Part shown: positions 22,639 through 33,189 of the stretch, piece after piece | Position numbering within the stretch: the first letter of the stretch is position 1 | Layout of the letters: every line of letters starts with the position of its first letter | Assembly: GCF_000276665.1 (NCBI RefSeq) | Contig: NW_004955446.1 | Span: forward strand, 9,794,523-9,858,522 | DNA: 64,000 nucleotides | Reading direction: 5' to 3' | Source of the DNA: Chinchilla lanigera | Lineage: Eukaryota > Chordata > Mammalia > Rodentia > Chinchillidae | Program-made: the position numbers and the translations under genes | The notes under the pieces: generated by a model | Database searches by the model: none | What the model was told of the DNA's origin: nothing | The model's input: the letters and a program-made list of their open reading frames with translations, nothing else

Positions 22639-23019
22639 TGGGTATTATGGTTTGTGTCTAGATGTCTGTTCAAAGCCTCATGCAGTCATGGGGTGAGCTT
22701 CTAGAATTTTTGCCTGATTCATGGTCCAGTGCTGGGATTATGGGTGTGACTGCTATACCCACCATTGGGTGGGTACCCTGCATACAATATAAGGGAGGGA
22801 AAGAGCCTTGCTCTGCGCTGCTCCTCCCTTTTTGCACTTGTTCCTTCTGCTGTTTTTTGCCACCATGAACTGTTGCCCTCTGCCATATGCCACTTTGCCT
22901 TGGAGCCAGCTGAGTATGGACTAAAACCTCCTCAAACTGTAAGCAAAATAGATTTGTCCTTCCTTAATTCTGGGTGTTGGGTATTTTGTCCCAGCAATGA
23001 GAGAAAAGAAACTCAGACA
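22639..23019 (+). mobile_element. MaLR-type 5' LTR
   Basis: Starts TGGGTATTATGGTTTGTGTC, cognate to the start of THE1/MST-class LTRs. It continues with CAAAGCCTCATGCAG, TATACCCACCATTGGG, CTGCTCCTCC, GCCACCATGAACTG and GACTAAAACCTCCTCAAACTG, and ends GAAACTCAGACA. It is followed after a few bases by a primer-binding site and internal sequence, so it is a 5' LTR and not a solo one. Open frames running through it are fortuitous. Confidence 0.82.
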
Positions 23020-24117
23020 GAATTTGGTACCAGAGAAGTGGGGTTGCTGCTGTGATTATGCCATGTGGTTCAAGAGTCTTTGGGAATGGCTTATGGGAAG
23101 AGTTTGGAAAGGTTCAGAGATGTTGCCTGAAAGAGCAGATCTGGAATGCTTTAGGCTATTCTGTATGAGAGATTCTGGTGAGAGCTCAAAAGATCAGAAA
23201 GCTAATAGAAATCTTACTGGTAAAGACCACGTTTGGGAGGTTTCTGCTAGGAAAAAAGGACTGAATTGGTTGTTGGACTCCAGAGGATGTGTTTTATGGC
23301 TTGGCAGAAAGTTTGTCTGCATTTTTCTCATGTCCAGAAACATTACCTGAAACTGAGATTAAGGGCAGCGGACTAAGTAATCTGGCAAAAGCAATTGCAA
23401 GGCAACTAATGTTGAGGTCTTGCATGGTTATTGCTGGGGACTTTTAGCCAGATTTATATTGTGAATCTAGTGCAAAGAGCCCAGCAGAATGATTTAAAAT
23501 ATCAGTTTGGCCAGAACAAAGCTCCAGTAAAGCTGTGGACTGTTAAGACACAGCTGAGGAGGTCTTGATTGCTGAGAAGGAACAGGAGAATACAAAAGAT
23601 GGCCTGAGGACATCACAAGAAGCAATAACTCTCCACCATTTGCAGCCTCAAAACTGCAAAAGTGAAAGGCTTTGCTTTGAGGAGAAAGCGGCAGTGCACC
23701 ATATTCCAAAGTGGAAGCAGCCACACCAGATTCCAAAATGGCAGCAACCTAGAAAATTTGTTCCTCAGAATTGAATTCAGAGTACTTAGCAATCCAGCCA
23801 TTTCACCTTTACAGCCAAGAGAGATGTAAGCCTGGCTGCTGCTCCACCTGGCAGCAGACCTTGGCATCATCCACCTGGCACTCGTTTTAGGCACATGCAG
23901 AATGTAAGAATTCTGAGGTTAAAAAGGTTTCTGCCCAGATTTCAGAAGGAGGTCTGGGAGGCCAGGCAGTGTGCCCCTGAGAAGGCAGTGTGTGAAGCTG
24001 TGAGGGTGAAGGCAAAGGTGCAGTGGAGATCCCAGAAGTTTGAAACAACAAAGAATGTGGATGGTCTAAAGAAAGCTGCAAGGAAGAAGCAAAGCAGGAA
24101 TAAGAGAGAATCTGTTG
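23020..24117 (+). mobile_element. MaLR internal region (non-autonomous)
   Basis: Continues from the LTR into sequence typical of rodent MaLR internal regions. Examples are GGTTGCTGCTGTGATTATGCC, ATGTGGTTCAAGAGTCTTTGG, GGAAGAGTTTGGAAAGG, GCTGAAAGAGCAG-like segments and GAGAGCTCAAAAGATCAGAAAG. MaLR internals encode no working retroviral proteins, and none is seen here. The 3' LTR is missing: the sequence abuts a different repeat at about 24118. Open frames up to about 117 codons are not genes. Confidence 0.7.
23025..23042 (+). other. Retroelement primer-binding site (tRNA-Leu type)
   Basis: TGGTACCAGAGAAGTGGG lies a few bases after the LTR end. It resembles the complement of the 3' end of a leucine tRNA (TGGTACCAGGAGTGGGG). 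Leucine priming is the named usage of ERVL/MaLR elements. The middle has an insertion/substitution relative to the tRNA. Confidence 0.75.
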
Positions 24118-24652
24118 AAAGCTGTAGGGAGTTGGTTTTTTTGGAGGATCTTGTCATGTTGGCTTTCCTGAAGGGAACTTGGCTTTCTTCATCAACAGGG
24201 GAGCTCGGGACCTCACTTGCTAAGGATGGCTGTGGTAATTTTCAGAGGAGCTCTGGTTCTTACTTTAAGGGTCACTTCCTGGCTCCAGTGCAGATCCCTC
24301 AGCCTGCTAGCACATATTCTTCATTCTGCTGGCACAGACTTTCTAGCTTCCACCACTGACCTTTGGGCCTTCCTAGCACAGGTCTGTGAAACAGGCCTGC
24401 ATGACACATTGTCATGGGCTCTGGGCCTCCAGCTGGACTAGTGGGGGGCATTGTTATGGGCTCTAGATCTTCAGCTGGACTCATGCAGGACATTACTGTG
24501 GGATCCAGACCCTCAGCTGGATTCTTTGGTCTTCAGTGTGTGGACAGAATTTATGCACTCTTTTTGTATATGACTGTTTGGGTGACTATTATAAAATAAT
24601 TCTATTAATTATGTGTCCTGTATTGTTTCCCCTTACAAAACCCCTGACTACA
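24118..24652 (+). mobile_element. Unnamed interspersed repeat, copy A
   Basis: Shares long near-identical blocks with 45704-46430. Examples are CAGTGCAGATCCCTCAGCCTGC, CAGACTTTCTAGCTTCCACCACTGACCTTTGGGCCTTCC, GAAACAGGCCTGCATGA and TTTTTGTATRTGA. The end is AT-rich with TATAAAATAAT before a TGTCCTGTATTG segment. Together the two define one family, probably an LTR or retroelement end, whose name I do not know. Copy A has one upstream 150-180 bp module where copy B has two. The 154-codon frame at 23895-24359 straddles the junction with the MaLR internal region and has no protein signature. Confidence 0.75.
24414..24527 (+). repeat. Three 42-bp tandem units in repeat copy A
   Basis: Units start at 24414, 24456 and 24498 (partial). 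Each has the form ATGGGCTCTRGRYCTTCAGC-TGGACT followed by a CATGCAGGACATT-like end. They diverge from one another by several substitutions, and the same three units occur in copy B, so the array predates the dispersal of both copies. Confidence 0.9.
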
Positions 24653-25391
24653 ACAGTGGGGAATAAGAAGGTGATGCTCTACCTGGTTGGTTCATCTTTC
24701 CTTCCCAAGCTTCCATTTTTGAAGGAAAGAGGAAGCTGAAGCATTGCAGCTGGAAAGACAGATGGGCCTTTAGACAGACCTTCGGTTGATGCCAATCCAG
24801 AACAAACATGACCATGCATTTCATAGTCAGCTTCCCATGGGGCACTGTGGTGCTTACCTACATACTTGTTGTATATGGGCAGTTAATTCCCCTGAAGTTA
24901 TGTTTTTCACTTACAATAGTTTTCCACTTGAGTTGTCATGGAACTTTATCTATTCTGTCACAGGAAAACTTTGAATTAATGTAATAATCTCCCATAAAGC
25001 TGTCTTCCAAACATTAGGAGGAAAAATTTATTGTTGTTGAGTTTCTTTCCTTTTTTTAAAGTAACTACTAATGATATACTGACTCCTAAATTCAACCAAA
25101 GTACATACTATTTTAGTGATGACTAATTTTTCCAGGAATAACCAGATTTCACATTTTATTATGTTTCACAGGGGCATTAACAATAAGCAGGTAGAAAATG
25201 TTGGCCATTTAAAAGGTCAATGCAAAATAACATGGATTGTTGTTTTTAAAAACTCTCTTACCCACAATTATATTACTAGCAAGACATTCTATCAAGTTGC
25301 TTCAAGGAGATAAAACACATAAAGAGTATTAGTTAAGGTTATTTTGAACCTAAAAATCAAAACAGACATCATTCATTTCTTCAGGGGGGAT
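24653..25391. other. Unassigned sequence
   Basis: No recognised feature in about 740 bp. Confidence 0.4.
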
Positions 25392-25465
25392 GCTATTTTT
25401 TATTCTGGTTCTGGGAACTGAACTCAGGGCTTCATGTTTGCCAAGCCAGGGGGTATATTATTAAA
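25392..25465 (-). mobile_element. Degenerate ID SINE
   Basis: TTCTGGTTCTGGGAACTGAACTC, ATGTTTGCCAAGCCAGG are recognisable as a reverse-oriented ID B-box half. The head half is lost or strongly mutated. Confidence 0.6.
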
Positions 25466-25679
25466 CTGAAGATTAGAGAATTTCCCAACTTCCTAACTTC
25501 TATTTTTTCAGTAAACCTGTCCCTTATGATTTTGGCTGCATCTTTGCCATATAGAAAAGGTCTTAATTTGGAGCAAATGGTATTTGCTTGGTGGAGTGAG
25601 GAATGGTAACCCACAATGACTAGGTCTTTTCTTCCTGTTCAATTATTTAATTTATGAATTTATTATATCTGTCTTTAGC

Positions 25680-25844
25680 CAGGCATGGTGGCACACACCT
25701 GTAATCTCAGCACTCAGGAGGCTGAGGCAGGAGGATCGTTGCAAGTTTGAGACCAGCCTGGGCTGCAAAGTGAGCTCAAGGCCAGCCTGAACTGCATAGC
25801 AAGACCCTGTCTCAAAAGAAATAAACAAATAAATAAATAAATAA
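25680..25844 (+). mobile_element. B1-like SINE with 29-bp duplication
   Basis: Best preserved B1 in the window: CCAGGCATGGTGGCACACACC head, CACTCAGGAGGCTGAGGCAG, then CCAGCCTG at 25753 and 25782 (29-bp spacing), GACCCTGTCTC and an AAATAAATAAAT tail. ATCTGTCTTTAGC (25667-25679) and ATCTGTCTGTAGC (25845-25857) form a 13-bp target duplication with one mismatch. Confidence 0.96.
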
Positions 25845-25857
25845 ATCTGTCTGTAGC

Positions 25858-26774
25858 TGGAACTGAATTAGTGAGACAATCCTAGTTTTAAAATTAGAAG
25901 TAGAATGAAATGTGCTCAGCTGTTATTCCCAAAACTTAAAGAAAGTGTTTCCATTTTCTTTGTGAACCATTATGCACAAAAAAGTGAAATAAGGTTTTAA
26001 AACTCTTATATTAGATAGTAGAGAAGAAATTTCTTTATACTGCATTTCATAACAAGGCAATAACAGGTCAACTAACACAGCTTTGAATATATATTCTATG
26101 AAAATAATCACCTGACTAGACAATTCCTTGCTTTGATTAGTGATTGATTTAGGAAATCAACTAAGGTAAAAATATGATGACCTCTGAATCTGATGTTATA
26201 ATTTATGACTGGTATGCATCATTAACAACTATGATCATGTTAGAGTACCAATATTATTTTAAAAGTACAGATGCCAGGTGTTACATCTCAACTACCTATA
26301 CCTAATTCAATCCTGATGCTATTTCAGTGGACCTGGGGTGGGTTAAGGAGGTCTCTTTAAAGAAATCCACTGGTAATTCTGGTGGTCAACTAGTTTGATT
26401 TTCAGTACTATCAGCTACTAGTAGTGTGATTCTGCTCATATTTTTTTACCTCTATGTACTTTTAATTTTTTTATCTGGATTTATGAGCTAATACGTATTA
26501 AATAATAAGTTGTTCCATTAGGATATATAAATACCATCTAAACATAGCTTTAAACAATCATTTGATTCATGGTTTACAGTATGGACAATATTTACTCCTA
26601 ATATTCATAGTGACAGTTGAATTCATGTTTACAGAATAAGTTTGGTGAGTTACCCTTTTAAGTTGGGAAGAAACTATTTTCTATCCACAGGGAAGTGACG
26701 GGAATAGCTTGCCCCAGGATTTCCACATTGTTACAAATTTCAAATACATGATAATTCACAAAACTGTATAGAAT
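25858..26774. other. Unassigned sequence
   Basis: AT-rich, no recognised gene or repeat. Confidence 0.4.
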
Positions 26775-26880
26775 GCAATGGCTAAGCATTTAGGTTAAAC
26801 AGAGAGCAGTGGGAAGTTTTGTTCAGACTCCATTACTTCCTAAATATGTGACCTTATACAAATCATTTAATCACTCCAAG
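26775..26880 (+). mobile_element. MIR SINE fragment
   Basis: CAATGGCTAAGCATTTAGG...CTCCATTACTTCCTAAATATGTGACCTTATACAAATCATTTAATC follows the MIR core order (…cacttactagctgtgtgaccttgggcaagttacttaac…). Confidence 0.6.
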
Positions 26881-26884
26881 GTGA

Positions 26885-27000
26885 TTCCTAAGACCAGAAC
26901 TTCCTGGGGCAAGGACTTCGTTTGTCTTGTTCACTGACACATCTTAAACTCCTTGGAAATGCCTAGTACGAGTAAGTACTGAAAATACTGACTGAATAAC
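26885..27000 (+). mobile_element. L2 LINE 3' end
   Basis: GGGGCAAGGACTTCGTTTGTCTTGTTCACTG, then ACTCCTTGGAAATGCCTAGTACGAGTAAGTACTG and ACTGAATAA follow the L2 3' pattern (…gggcagggaccatgtcttgttcac…gcctggcacatagtaggtgctcaataaa…). Ancient. Confidence 0.55.
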
Positions 27001-28779
27001 TATATTCCATAATGGAAGATAGAGTCATAATCATAGCTGCCCCATAGAGCTATTGTGCCTGGGTTTTAGTAATTGCTAAACAAATACATTTTCTGACCCA
27101 GTGTATCCGATATCATCAAGATAGCCAAGGCTAGTGGTCTTGGTGTAACTACTGAGACCTACTAGTTAACATTTATGATTAGCTCTACAGATAAAAAAGC
27201 TCCTAATATTTTCCATCGTTTAAAATTGCTTTCAAGCCCTTCTAAAAGGTGGGAGTATTATCTTTTCTCTTTCTGGCCCTTCCCTTTGGCCCATCACGCC
27301 TTCTTCCTTTTCGCTACCCTGCACTGAAGAGTACCATTACGGACTACATCACCTTAGCAGCCGCTGTACCTTCAGCTGCCCTCTGGATGTGGCCACTGGG
27401 AGATGGAAGCAGTAAATCAGAAGGTGTCCTCTGTAACCAGAGGTCCTGTCAAGTACGCCTTCTTCCTGCATTTCAGTCTCTGGCAAGAGTTTGGCAATGT
27501 TCTGTCCTCTTATAGTTTTATACCTAAGATGGATATAAGTTTCCCGTAAGTGCTGGTCACCACATTATGCATCAGACATTACCAGTTTCTTCAACATATC
27601 CACAACTCTGTGCATGTTTCCTTCACTAGCTGTGATTGACTGAACCATTGCTATCAGTTTCCCACTCAGACTTGCAAGCAAGGAACATTGCCTTTAACTT
27701 GAAGACCTCATTGGTCTTTCTGAGCATTTGAGAAAGGAGAGGAGTAACTCTTGCCTTGCACTATCGAAGTCTGCAAAGCTGTGAGTGGTAAAAAATTACA
27801 GCAATGTTGTCTTATCAGTCTTAGAGAGGGACTTCCTCTTACTGCTAGGACACAGCGAAGTTGCAGGGACAGTGAAGGGCGTGTGGGTGAAGTAAGGAAA
27901 GGAGTGAGAGTTAATGGATGTTGAAGCTCTCTACCCACAAGAAGGAGAAGTTGTCATTTATCATCTTCTCTGACACTTCTGTTTCTTGCCACTTGGAAAT
28001 CAAACAACCATGAGGGAAACTGCAAAGATATCCTTGCTGCATATGTAGATGTACATTCATTGGTCCTTCATTGGGAAAGTATTCAGGCTAATCACACTCT
28101 AAATATGCCTGATGACCTCTATATCTGTCTATGTTTGTAATATAGTATATCAGTGAATTGCTTTGGGGTTTTTAAAACATTATTTTATGCTCTAATAATG
28201 ACATTTTTGGAGAAGAAATAGGAGTAGGCTGTCTTTTTCATTTTAAATTCTAGAATACATCTGGCCAACAATTGTAATTAGGCTAATTTATGCATGGAAA
28301 CACACTGGAGTGATAAAATATTGATGTATGTTCCTTCTCCTTGTAATAACATATCAGAGCCTGTTTCATGTTACCAGAATAATATTCAAGAGGCATATTC
28401 CATTTCACACACAGGATGGATATTTGTACATAAACTCTGTAACTCAGGACATTTCCACTCTAAAGAATAACAGAGATAAACTGAATGTATACTTAATAAA
28501 GAAAATTTTTAGGAAAAATTAGGCAAATAAGGTATCAAGTATTTGAGTGAAAGCAATAGAATTTAAAATTAAGGATAACCACGTGTAATTTGTGAGCATA
28601 CATGACTAACTTCTTTCGTCTAGTTTGAGAATGTGATATCCAAAAGATCCAGCTCTACTGAGAGATTAGTAAACAATGTGCAATGATTATTACTTAGTAA
28701 CTTTAGTATACATACACAAGTACCTCAAAGAAATGAAGTAACAACCTACCAAGATTATATTAACAATGCTGAGAAACTC
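27001..28779. other. Unassigned sequence
   Basis: No gene recognised over 1.8 kb. 27250-27490 is GC-richer and non-repetitive with an 88-codon plus-strand frame, but no domain and no evident splice context. It may be an old unrecognised repeat. Confidence 0.4.
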
Positions 28780-29420
28780 TACAATTTATTCTTTAGGAAA
28801 GAGGAAAAATTTAAATATTTTTGATCAAGGAAATATCATGGCTTATGCAGTATACTATGAAAACTTATATGGAGTGGTGTGTAGGCTAGATTGTGTAGAG
28901 AATATTCTGGAGATCAATTAGGTCATTGTTGCTGTGATTTTGGAAAGTGTTAAAAATTCCTGTGTGAAAATATTCAGTGATATAAAGGGAAAAGAGAGGA
29001 CTGTGTGAACAAAGAATTAACCAGTGAGGTACATAGATGTGGGGACGTCAATTGAGACAAGAAAAAGAGATCAAAAAATATTTCTGGGCTGTATTATCCT
29101 CTGTGGTGAGAACAATGGTTTTATTAAAGAGAAAAAGGGAAATTATGAAGAAGAAATGAGAAGATAGGTAAGATAGTGAAATCATCTTAAAGCAGCTCCA
29201 TGTGAGACGTGGCAATATTTACATGTTTTCAATGCAACAGCTAGGAATTCTGATTTGACATTTGAAAAGGAGTTGGGCAGTATAATTGTTGACTGGAGAA
29301 TCATATGCCTAGAGTGCTATTTTAAGCCCTAAGTGCTGTTGAAATCATCAGAAAGGTGAAGGTGATATAGGAAAATAATGAGGTAAGGGTGGAAGAAAAA
29401 ACACTGGAGAGTGCTTATCA
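28780..29420 (+). mobile_element. Ancient unclassified repeat, copy 1
   Basis: Resembles a mammalian-wide repeat I know by sequence but cannot name. Segments include GGAGATCAATTAGGTCATTG, GGAGTTGGGCAGTATAATTG and GGAGAATCATATGCC..CTATTTTAAGCC. A related stretch lies at 59130-60010. Highly diverged; no coding capacity. Confidence 0.3.
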
Positions 29421-29589
29421 TTCAAGGACTTGAGAAAAAGGGGGAGCAAAGTTTACATTCCTGGCTAAGTGCTGAAAGTACTTCTCAGGCATTTCCTAAT
29501 TTAACCAGCAAGATAACTCTCAGAGGCCCCATGGCACTAATCCTGAGAAAAGGCATGGTGACTGACTTACTAGCTTCACCCAACATTAT

Positions 29590-29900
29590 CATTTCAATAT
29601 ATCCCCCAAATTCATGTTTTTGGACCTTAATTTTTCAATGCAGTGGTATTGGGAGGTCTCATGAAAATTGGGTCATGTGGAACACAGAGCCCTTATGAAT
29701 GGAATCATGCCTTTCTCTGGAGAATGGGTATCAAGGGACTCTGACTCACTTTCTCTCTTCTGTGTGAACCCACTTCCCTTCCACTTTCTGCCATGGGTGG
29801 AAGCAGCATCAGGCTTTCATCAGAAGCTGAACTAATGTAGTGGCAAGCTTCTGGTTCCCCGTTCTCAGAACCTTGAGCCATTTACCCCTAGAAGGGTGAG
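29590..29900 (+). mobile_element. MLT/MaLR-like LTR relic
   Basis: Plus orientation of the family seen at 20130. It has CAATATATCCCCCAAATTCATG, TTCAATGCAGTGGTATTGGGAGG, TCATGAAAATTGGGTCATG, CCCTTATGAATGGAATCATGCC and CAGAAGCTGAACTAATG. No clear ends. Confidence 0.62.
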
Positions 29901-30394
29901 GAGGCATTTTCTGTACCATTTGTAACTGTTATATTACGAGTTCTATAACAGCATGTGGGAGGTGCCTTCAAGTCTGAGTGTCAAGATATCATATTATTCT
30001 AAGAGGGCTTAACGTGACCTTGTAAGAGTTGGAAAGAAGTTCTTTGCTTCTTTCAGCACCCAACTTACCAAGCAGTACTGTAGTTTCAATATCGAAACAA
30101 AGGGGAGTTTTGTATATACACATCAGGAATCCCAAAAGAATTTTCAAACCACTTAAAAACACTTAAGTCACTGTCCTGGAATGCATAAAATGCATTTTGA
30201 GTTTTGTCAGGCTCACCACTTTCCACTATTTTGTGTCCTTTGTATTTTTCAAATTTAGCTTATTCAGACTGATGTGAACACAGAAATTTTTGTTGAACTT
30301 CAGCTCTAATGCAGAAATCATCACAAAGACCAAGTTTGTATTCTGTGAAGATTTTGATTTGACATACATTGCAACACACTGCTAACCTTCATTC
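29901..30394. other. Unassigned sequence
   Basis: Nothing recognised. Confidence 0.4.
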
Positions 30395-30530
30395 AGAGAT
30401 AGGCACACGGCTAATGGCTTTAAATGTAGTATTTAATTTGGTTCTCCCATCAACTTTAAGAAACAGGGGATATCATCACAATTTTACACTTAGAGGCCCT
30501 GATACTCAGGAAAGAAGCTATAGATTGGGT
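30395..30530 (+). mobile_element. MIR SINE fragment
   Basis: GGCTTTAAATGTAGTATTTAATTTGGTTCTCCCATCAACTTTAAGAAACAGGGG then CACAATTTTACACTTAGAGGCCCTGATACTCAGG match the MIR 3' half. Confidence 0.55.
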
Positions 30531-30639
30531 TCTTGAAATTTTGTCTCGGATCAAATTTACTACCAGGCTGCTTCTAAACAGAAGCTTAGATTGGTGAAAT
30601 AAGGGAAAAACCCATCTTCTTGGTTTACCTCTGTGCTAA

Positions 30640-31200
30640 TTAGGTTTTGATCAGAGAAACAGAAGAGTTGAGAGACATACAGCAAGGAGTTATTTTGAGG
30701 ATTTGGTGTAGTTCAATGAGGGAATTCATTTTCACAGTCTAGATGAGGATGTGTGTGGTGAAGCCTGAGGTTCGGGCGGGAGCCAGTGGGGAGAGGCACA
30801 GAAACATGAAGCAGGGGAAACAAGGTCAAGTTGAAGTCTGCGAGACTGAGCTGCAACCACAAGAATGTACTGGAACTTGTGTTAGTTTCTTCTCATCTTG
30901 AAGCCTCCATTGTAATGATGGAGAGTGCTGCAGGAAAAGCTGATGCCTTGCAATGCAGAGCCCTATATGTACCTAACTCTGAGGCAGGGGCTGTACAAAT
31001 GCTGAGTCCAACTGCTATGTCCCTCCCATCAGGATGGTCAGCAAGAAACAGCATGAGGGTGCCCTGCACAGACCTCCTGAGTATAATGCAACATAACTGC
31101 TCATCCACCTGGACCTTCCAGCTCTCATACAAAACATCCTCCAAGGCCCAGGCTATGTGGAACTATATAGTAAGTGGGCTTCTGGAAATGATAAACTAGA
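30640..31200 (+). mobile_element. Possible old LTR-type repeat
   Basis: GATCAGAGAAACAGAAGAG followed by ACATACAGCAAGGAGTTATTTTGAGG resembles the start of a common mammalian repeat (…ctggtcagagaaacagaacc…agagatttattatgagg…). The remainder, up to about 31200, is GC-richer than its surroundings and holds opposing 122- and 83-codon frames with no domain. Family unknown. Confidence 0.3.
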
Positions 31201-31982
31201 TGCCACTTATGTACCATTTTTCTGCTCCCTCTGTCATGTATTTAGAATCATTACACAGTTTAGAATGTAAGAAAATTACTGCACATAGAATAAAAAATTT
31301 TCAGTTGTTTGGTAGTTCAGCTATTATTACTAACATACGACAAATTCCACAGCACAGTTCTAGCTTTCCCACTGAGATGAATCTGCAAGCAGTCACTGAA
31401 AAATTTGGATATATATGTTTTGTTATTCATATTTCTGTCCCCTGTAAATACATCATAGTATGTTTTTAATAATGCAATAGGAAATACACAAACAAAACAG
31501 AATTGAATAAAATATTTGGGGAAATTCACTAGGACAGATTTTACCCATTTAAAATTCTTTGGATTCAACTGACCCTTGGAAAGAATGAACCTTTTTTTTA
31601 TACCTTCTGCTATATCTTAATTTTTGTTGACTTATTTTGTGTGTGTTCACTTCTTTAACTTTTTTTAAAGATAAGAGATGAACAGAAATGGGTAAATCAT
31701 AATTCTTTATGTAAACATGTGCCATTATTTGCCCAGACATGGCTTTTCTTTATTTCATTCATTTATTTTACTCATTTATCATTTAATAATGTGCCTTGTG
31801 TCAGTGAATTCACCACCTAAACCCAAAATGAAAGCACTATGAGTAGCATGCTACCTTCTATGTATTTATCAGGCTTATGTTCTGTATGAACATTGTAGAT
31901 AAGTACTGATGTGAACTCTGGCCTTGGCATTGCCTGAAAAGAGCATGTATACTGTTCATAGCACTCATCAAAAGTAAACTAT
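31201..31982. other. Unassigned sequence
   Basis: No recognised element. 31740-31800 contains CATTCATTTATTTTACTCATTT, possibly the edge of an old repeat. Confidence 0.35.
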
Positions 31983-32215
31983 AATCATCCCTTGGTGTCC
32001 ATGGTGGTTGGTTCCAGAACCTCCTGTGAATACCAAAATCCACAGATTCTCTAGTCTTTTGTATAAAGTTGTATATTTTCACATAACCATTGCAATTCTC
32101 TATGTACTAGTCATCTTCTAATATGACAAAAATGATACATAATTGTTATATTCATATTATTTGGGGAATAATGACAGGAAAAAATAAACTTGCACATGTG
32201 TAGTACAAACAAAAT
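31983..32215 (+). mobile_element. MER2/Tigger-like DNA transposon fossil
   Basis: ATCATCCCTTGGTGTCC, GTTGGTTCCAGAACCTCC, AATACCAAAATCCACAGATTCTC, CATATTATTTGGGGAATAATGACAGGAAAAAA and GCACATGTGTAGTACAAAC follow the order of MER2, a non-autonomous Tc1/mariner-pogo (Tigger) element. No transposase is encoded. Confidence 0.75.
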
Positions 32216-32376
32216 AGAGAATTATGTATATATGTACTAGCACATGTGTATTCATGTACATACATATGTATTTGCATGTGTATAATTTCATCATATACTT
32301 TCAAAAATTGCACACATATATGTAGATAAAAATACATTGTATTTCACTTGTTTTTATTTCTTTTTTTTCTTCTTTT

Positions 32377-32575
32377 TTTGGGAATTGGGCCCAGGGCCTC
32401 CACACTGAACTATATCTCCAAATTGCCTTTCTTTCTCTTCTCTTCTCTTTCTTTTTTCTTCCTTTCTTTCTTTTTTTCTTTTCAATACAGAGTCTCACTA
32501 AATCTGGGCTTGAACTTGTGACCCTGTTGCCTCAGTCCCCAGACTGCAGGGATTACAGGTTTATGTCACCATTCC
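32377..32575 (-). mobile_element. B1-ID composite SINE
   Basis: On the plus strand a degenerate reverse ID (GGGAATTGGGCCCAGGGCC, CACTGAACTATATCTCC; 32377-32424) is followed by a T/C tract, then a reverse B1 (CAGAGTCTCACTAAATCTGG, CCTCAGTCCCCAGACTGCAGGGATTACAGG; 32485-32575). Read on the minus strand this is B1 followed by ID, the layout of dimeric B1-dID SINEs. The 65-codon Lys/Glu-rich frame over the pyrimidine tract (32301-32498) is an artefact. Confidence 0.7.
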
Positions 32576-32854
32576 CTGTTTGTTCAGACTTCATAATTTT
32601 TCCCAGAAGGAATTGATTTGAGTACTAAGAAGACTGAATATAACCTTATGTATTTATACTGGCCTTACATAGCTATTAATTTATTCACATCTTTTTCCCA
32701 TTTTTTAACCGATTAGTTGATATTTTTACTATTGAAATATATGAATCAGATATTCATGATAAGGGTCTTTGACAGGTGCTGCAAATAACAAATAACTTCA
32801 GTTCACGTATGTATTTTAACTGTAATTTCATTTTTAAATGAATAGCATTTTTGT

Positions 32855-32943
32855 TTAGTTTTGTTTTGCAATGTGGAGGTTGAACTCATGACTTCTTGTA
32901 TGCTAGGTAGGCATTGTGCCAGTGAGCACAACTCCAGCACCAA
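32855..32943 (-). mobile_element. ID SINE (diverged)
   Basis: Reverse ID: GTTTTGTTTTGCAATGTGGAGGTTGAACTCATGACTTCTTG, GCTAGGTAGGCATTGTGCC, GAGCACAACTCCAGCACC. Head strongly mutated. AATAG occurs on both sides, but a clean target duplication cannot be defined. A T14 run follows at 32947. Confidence 0.75.
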
Positions 32944-33189
32944 TAGTTTTTTTTTTTTTAATGAAATCACATTTACTAGTCTTTTTCCTGTGGTTAATTT
33001 TCTTATATCTTGTTCTAAACAAAATATGCCCCTTATGGGTACAAATTTTCTTCTTAATTCTTAAAAGTTTTACATTTAACATTTAAACTTTGAATCCATC
33101 AGGAAGTCACTCTTAATTACCATAAAAGTAAAACTATGAAACAATTTTGCTTCATTGGTTACCAGTTTTTCCTTTTTAGAAAACCTCTG

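Noticed and set aside
23895..24359. 154-codon open frame, the longest in the window
   Set aside because: It crosses from the MaLR internal region into the 42-bp-unit repeat, and competing frames are open on the other strand. No protein signature.
24414..24527. CRISPR-like array
   Set aside because: Units are directly tandem without spacers, diverged, and in mammalian DNA.
27249..27515. Possible exon in a GC-richer segment
   Set aside because: No domain, no convincing splice signals in register, and a pyrimidine-rich beginning that is more like an old repeat.
30831..31199. 122-codon plus-strand frame in a GC-richer stretch
   Set aside because: An 83-codon frame is open on the other strand, no domain is visible, and the interval starts with repeat-like sequence.
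32301..32498. Lys/Glu-rich 65-codon frame resembling a nuclear-localisation or coiled-coil peptide
   Set aside because: It translates the pyrimidine linker of a B1-ID SINE on the opposite strand.
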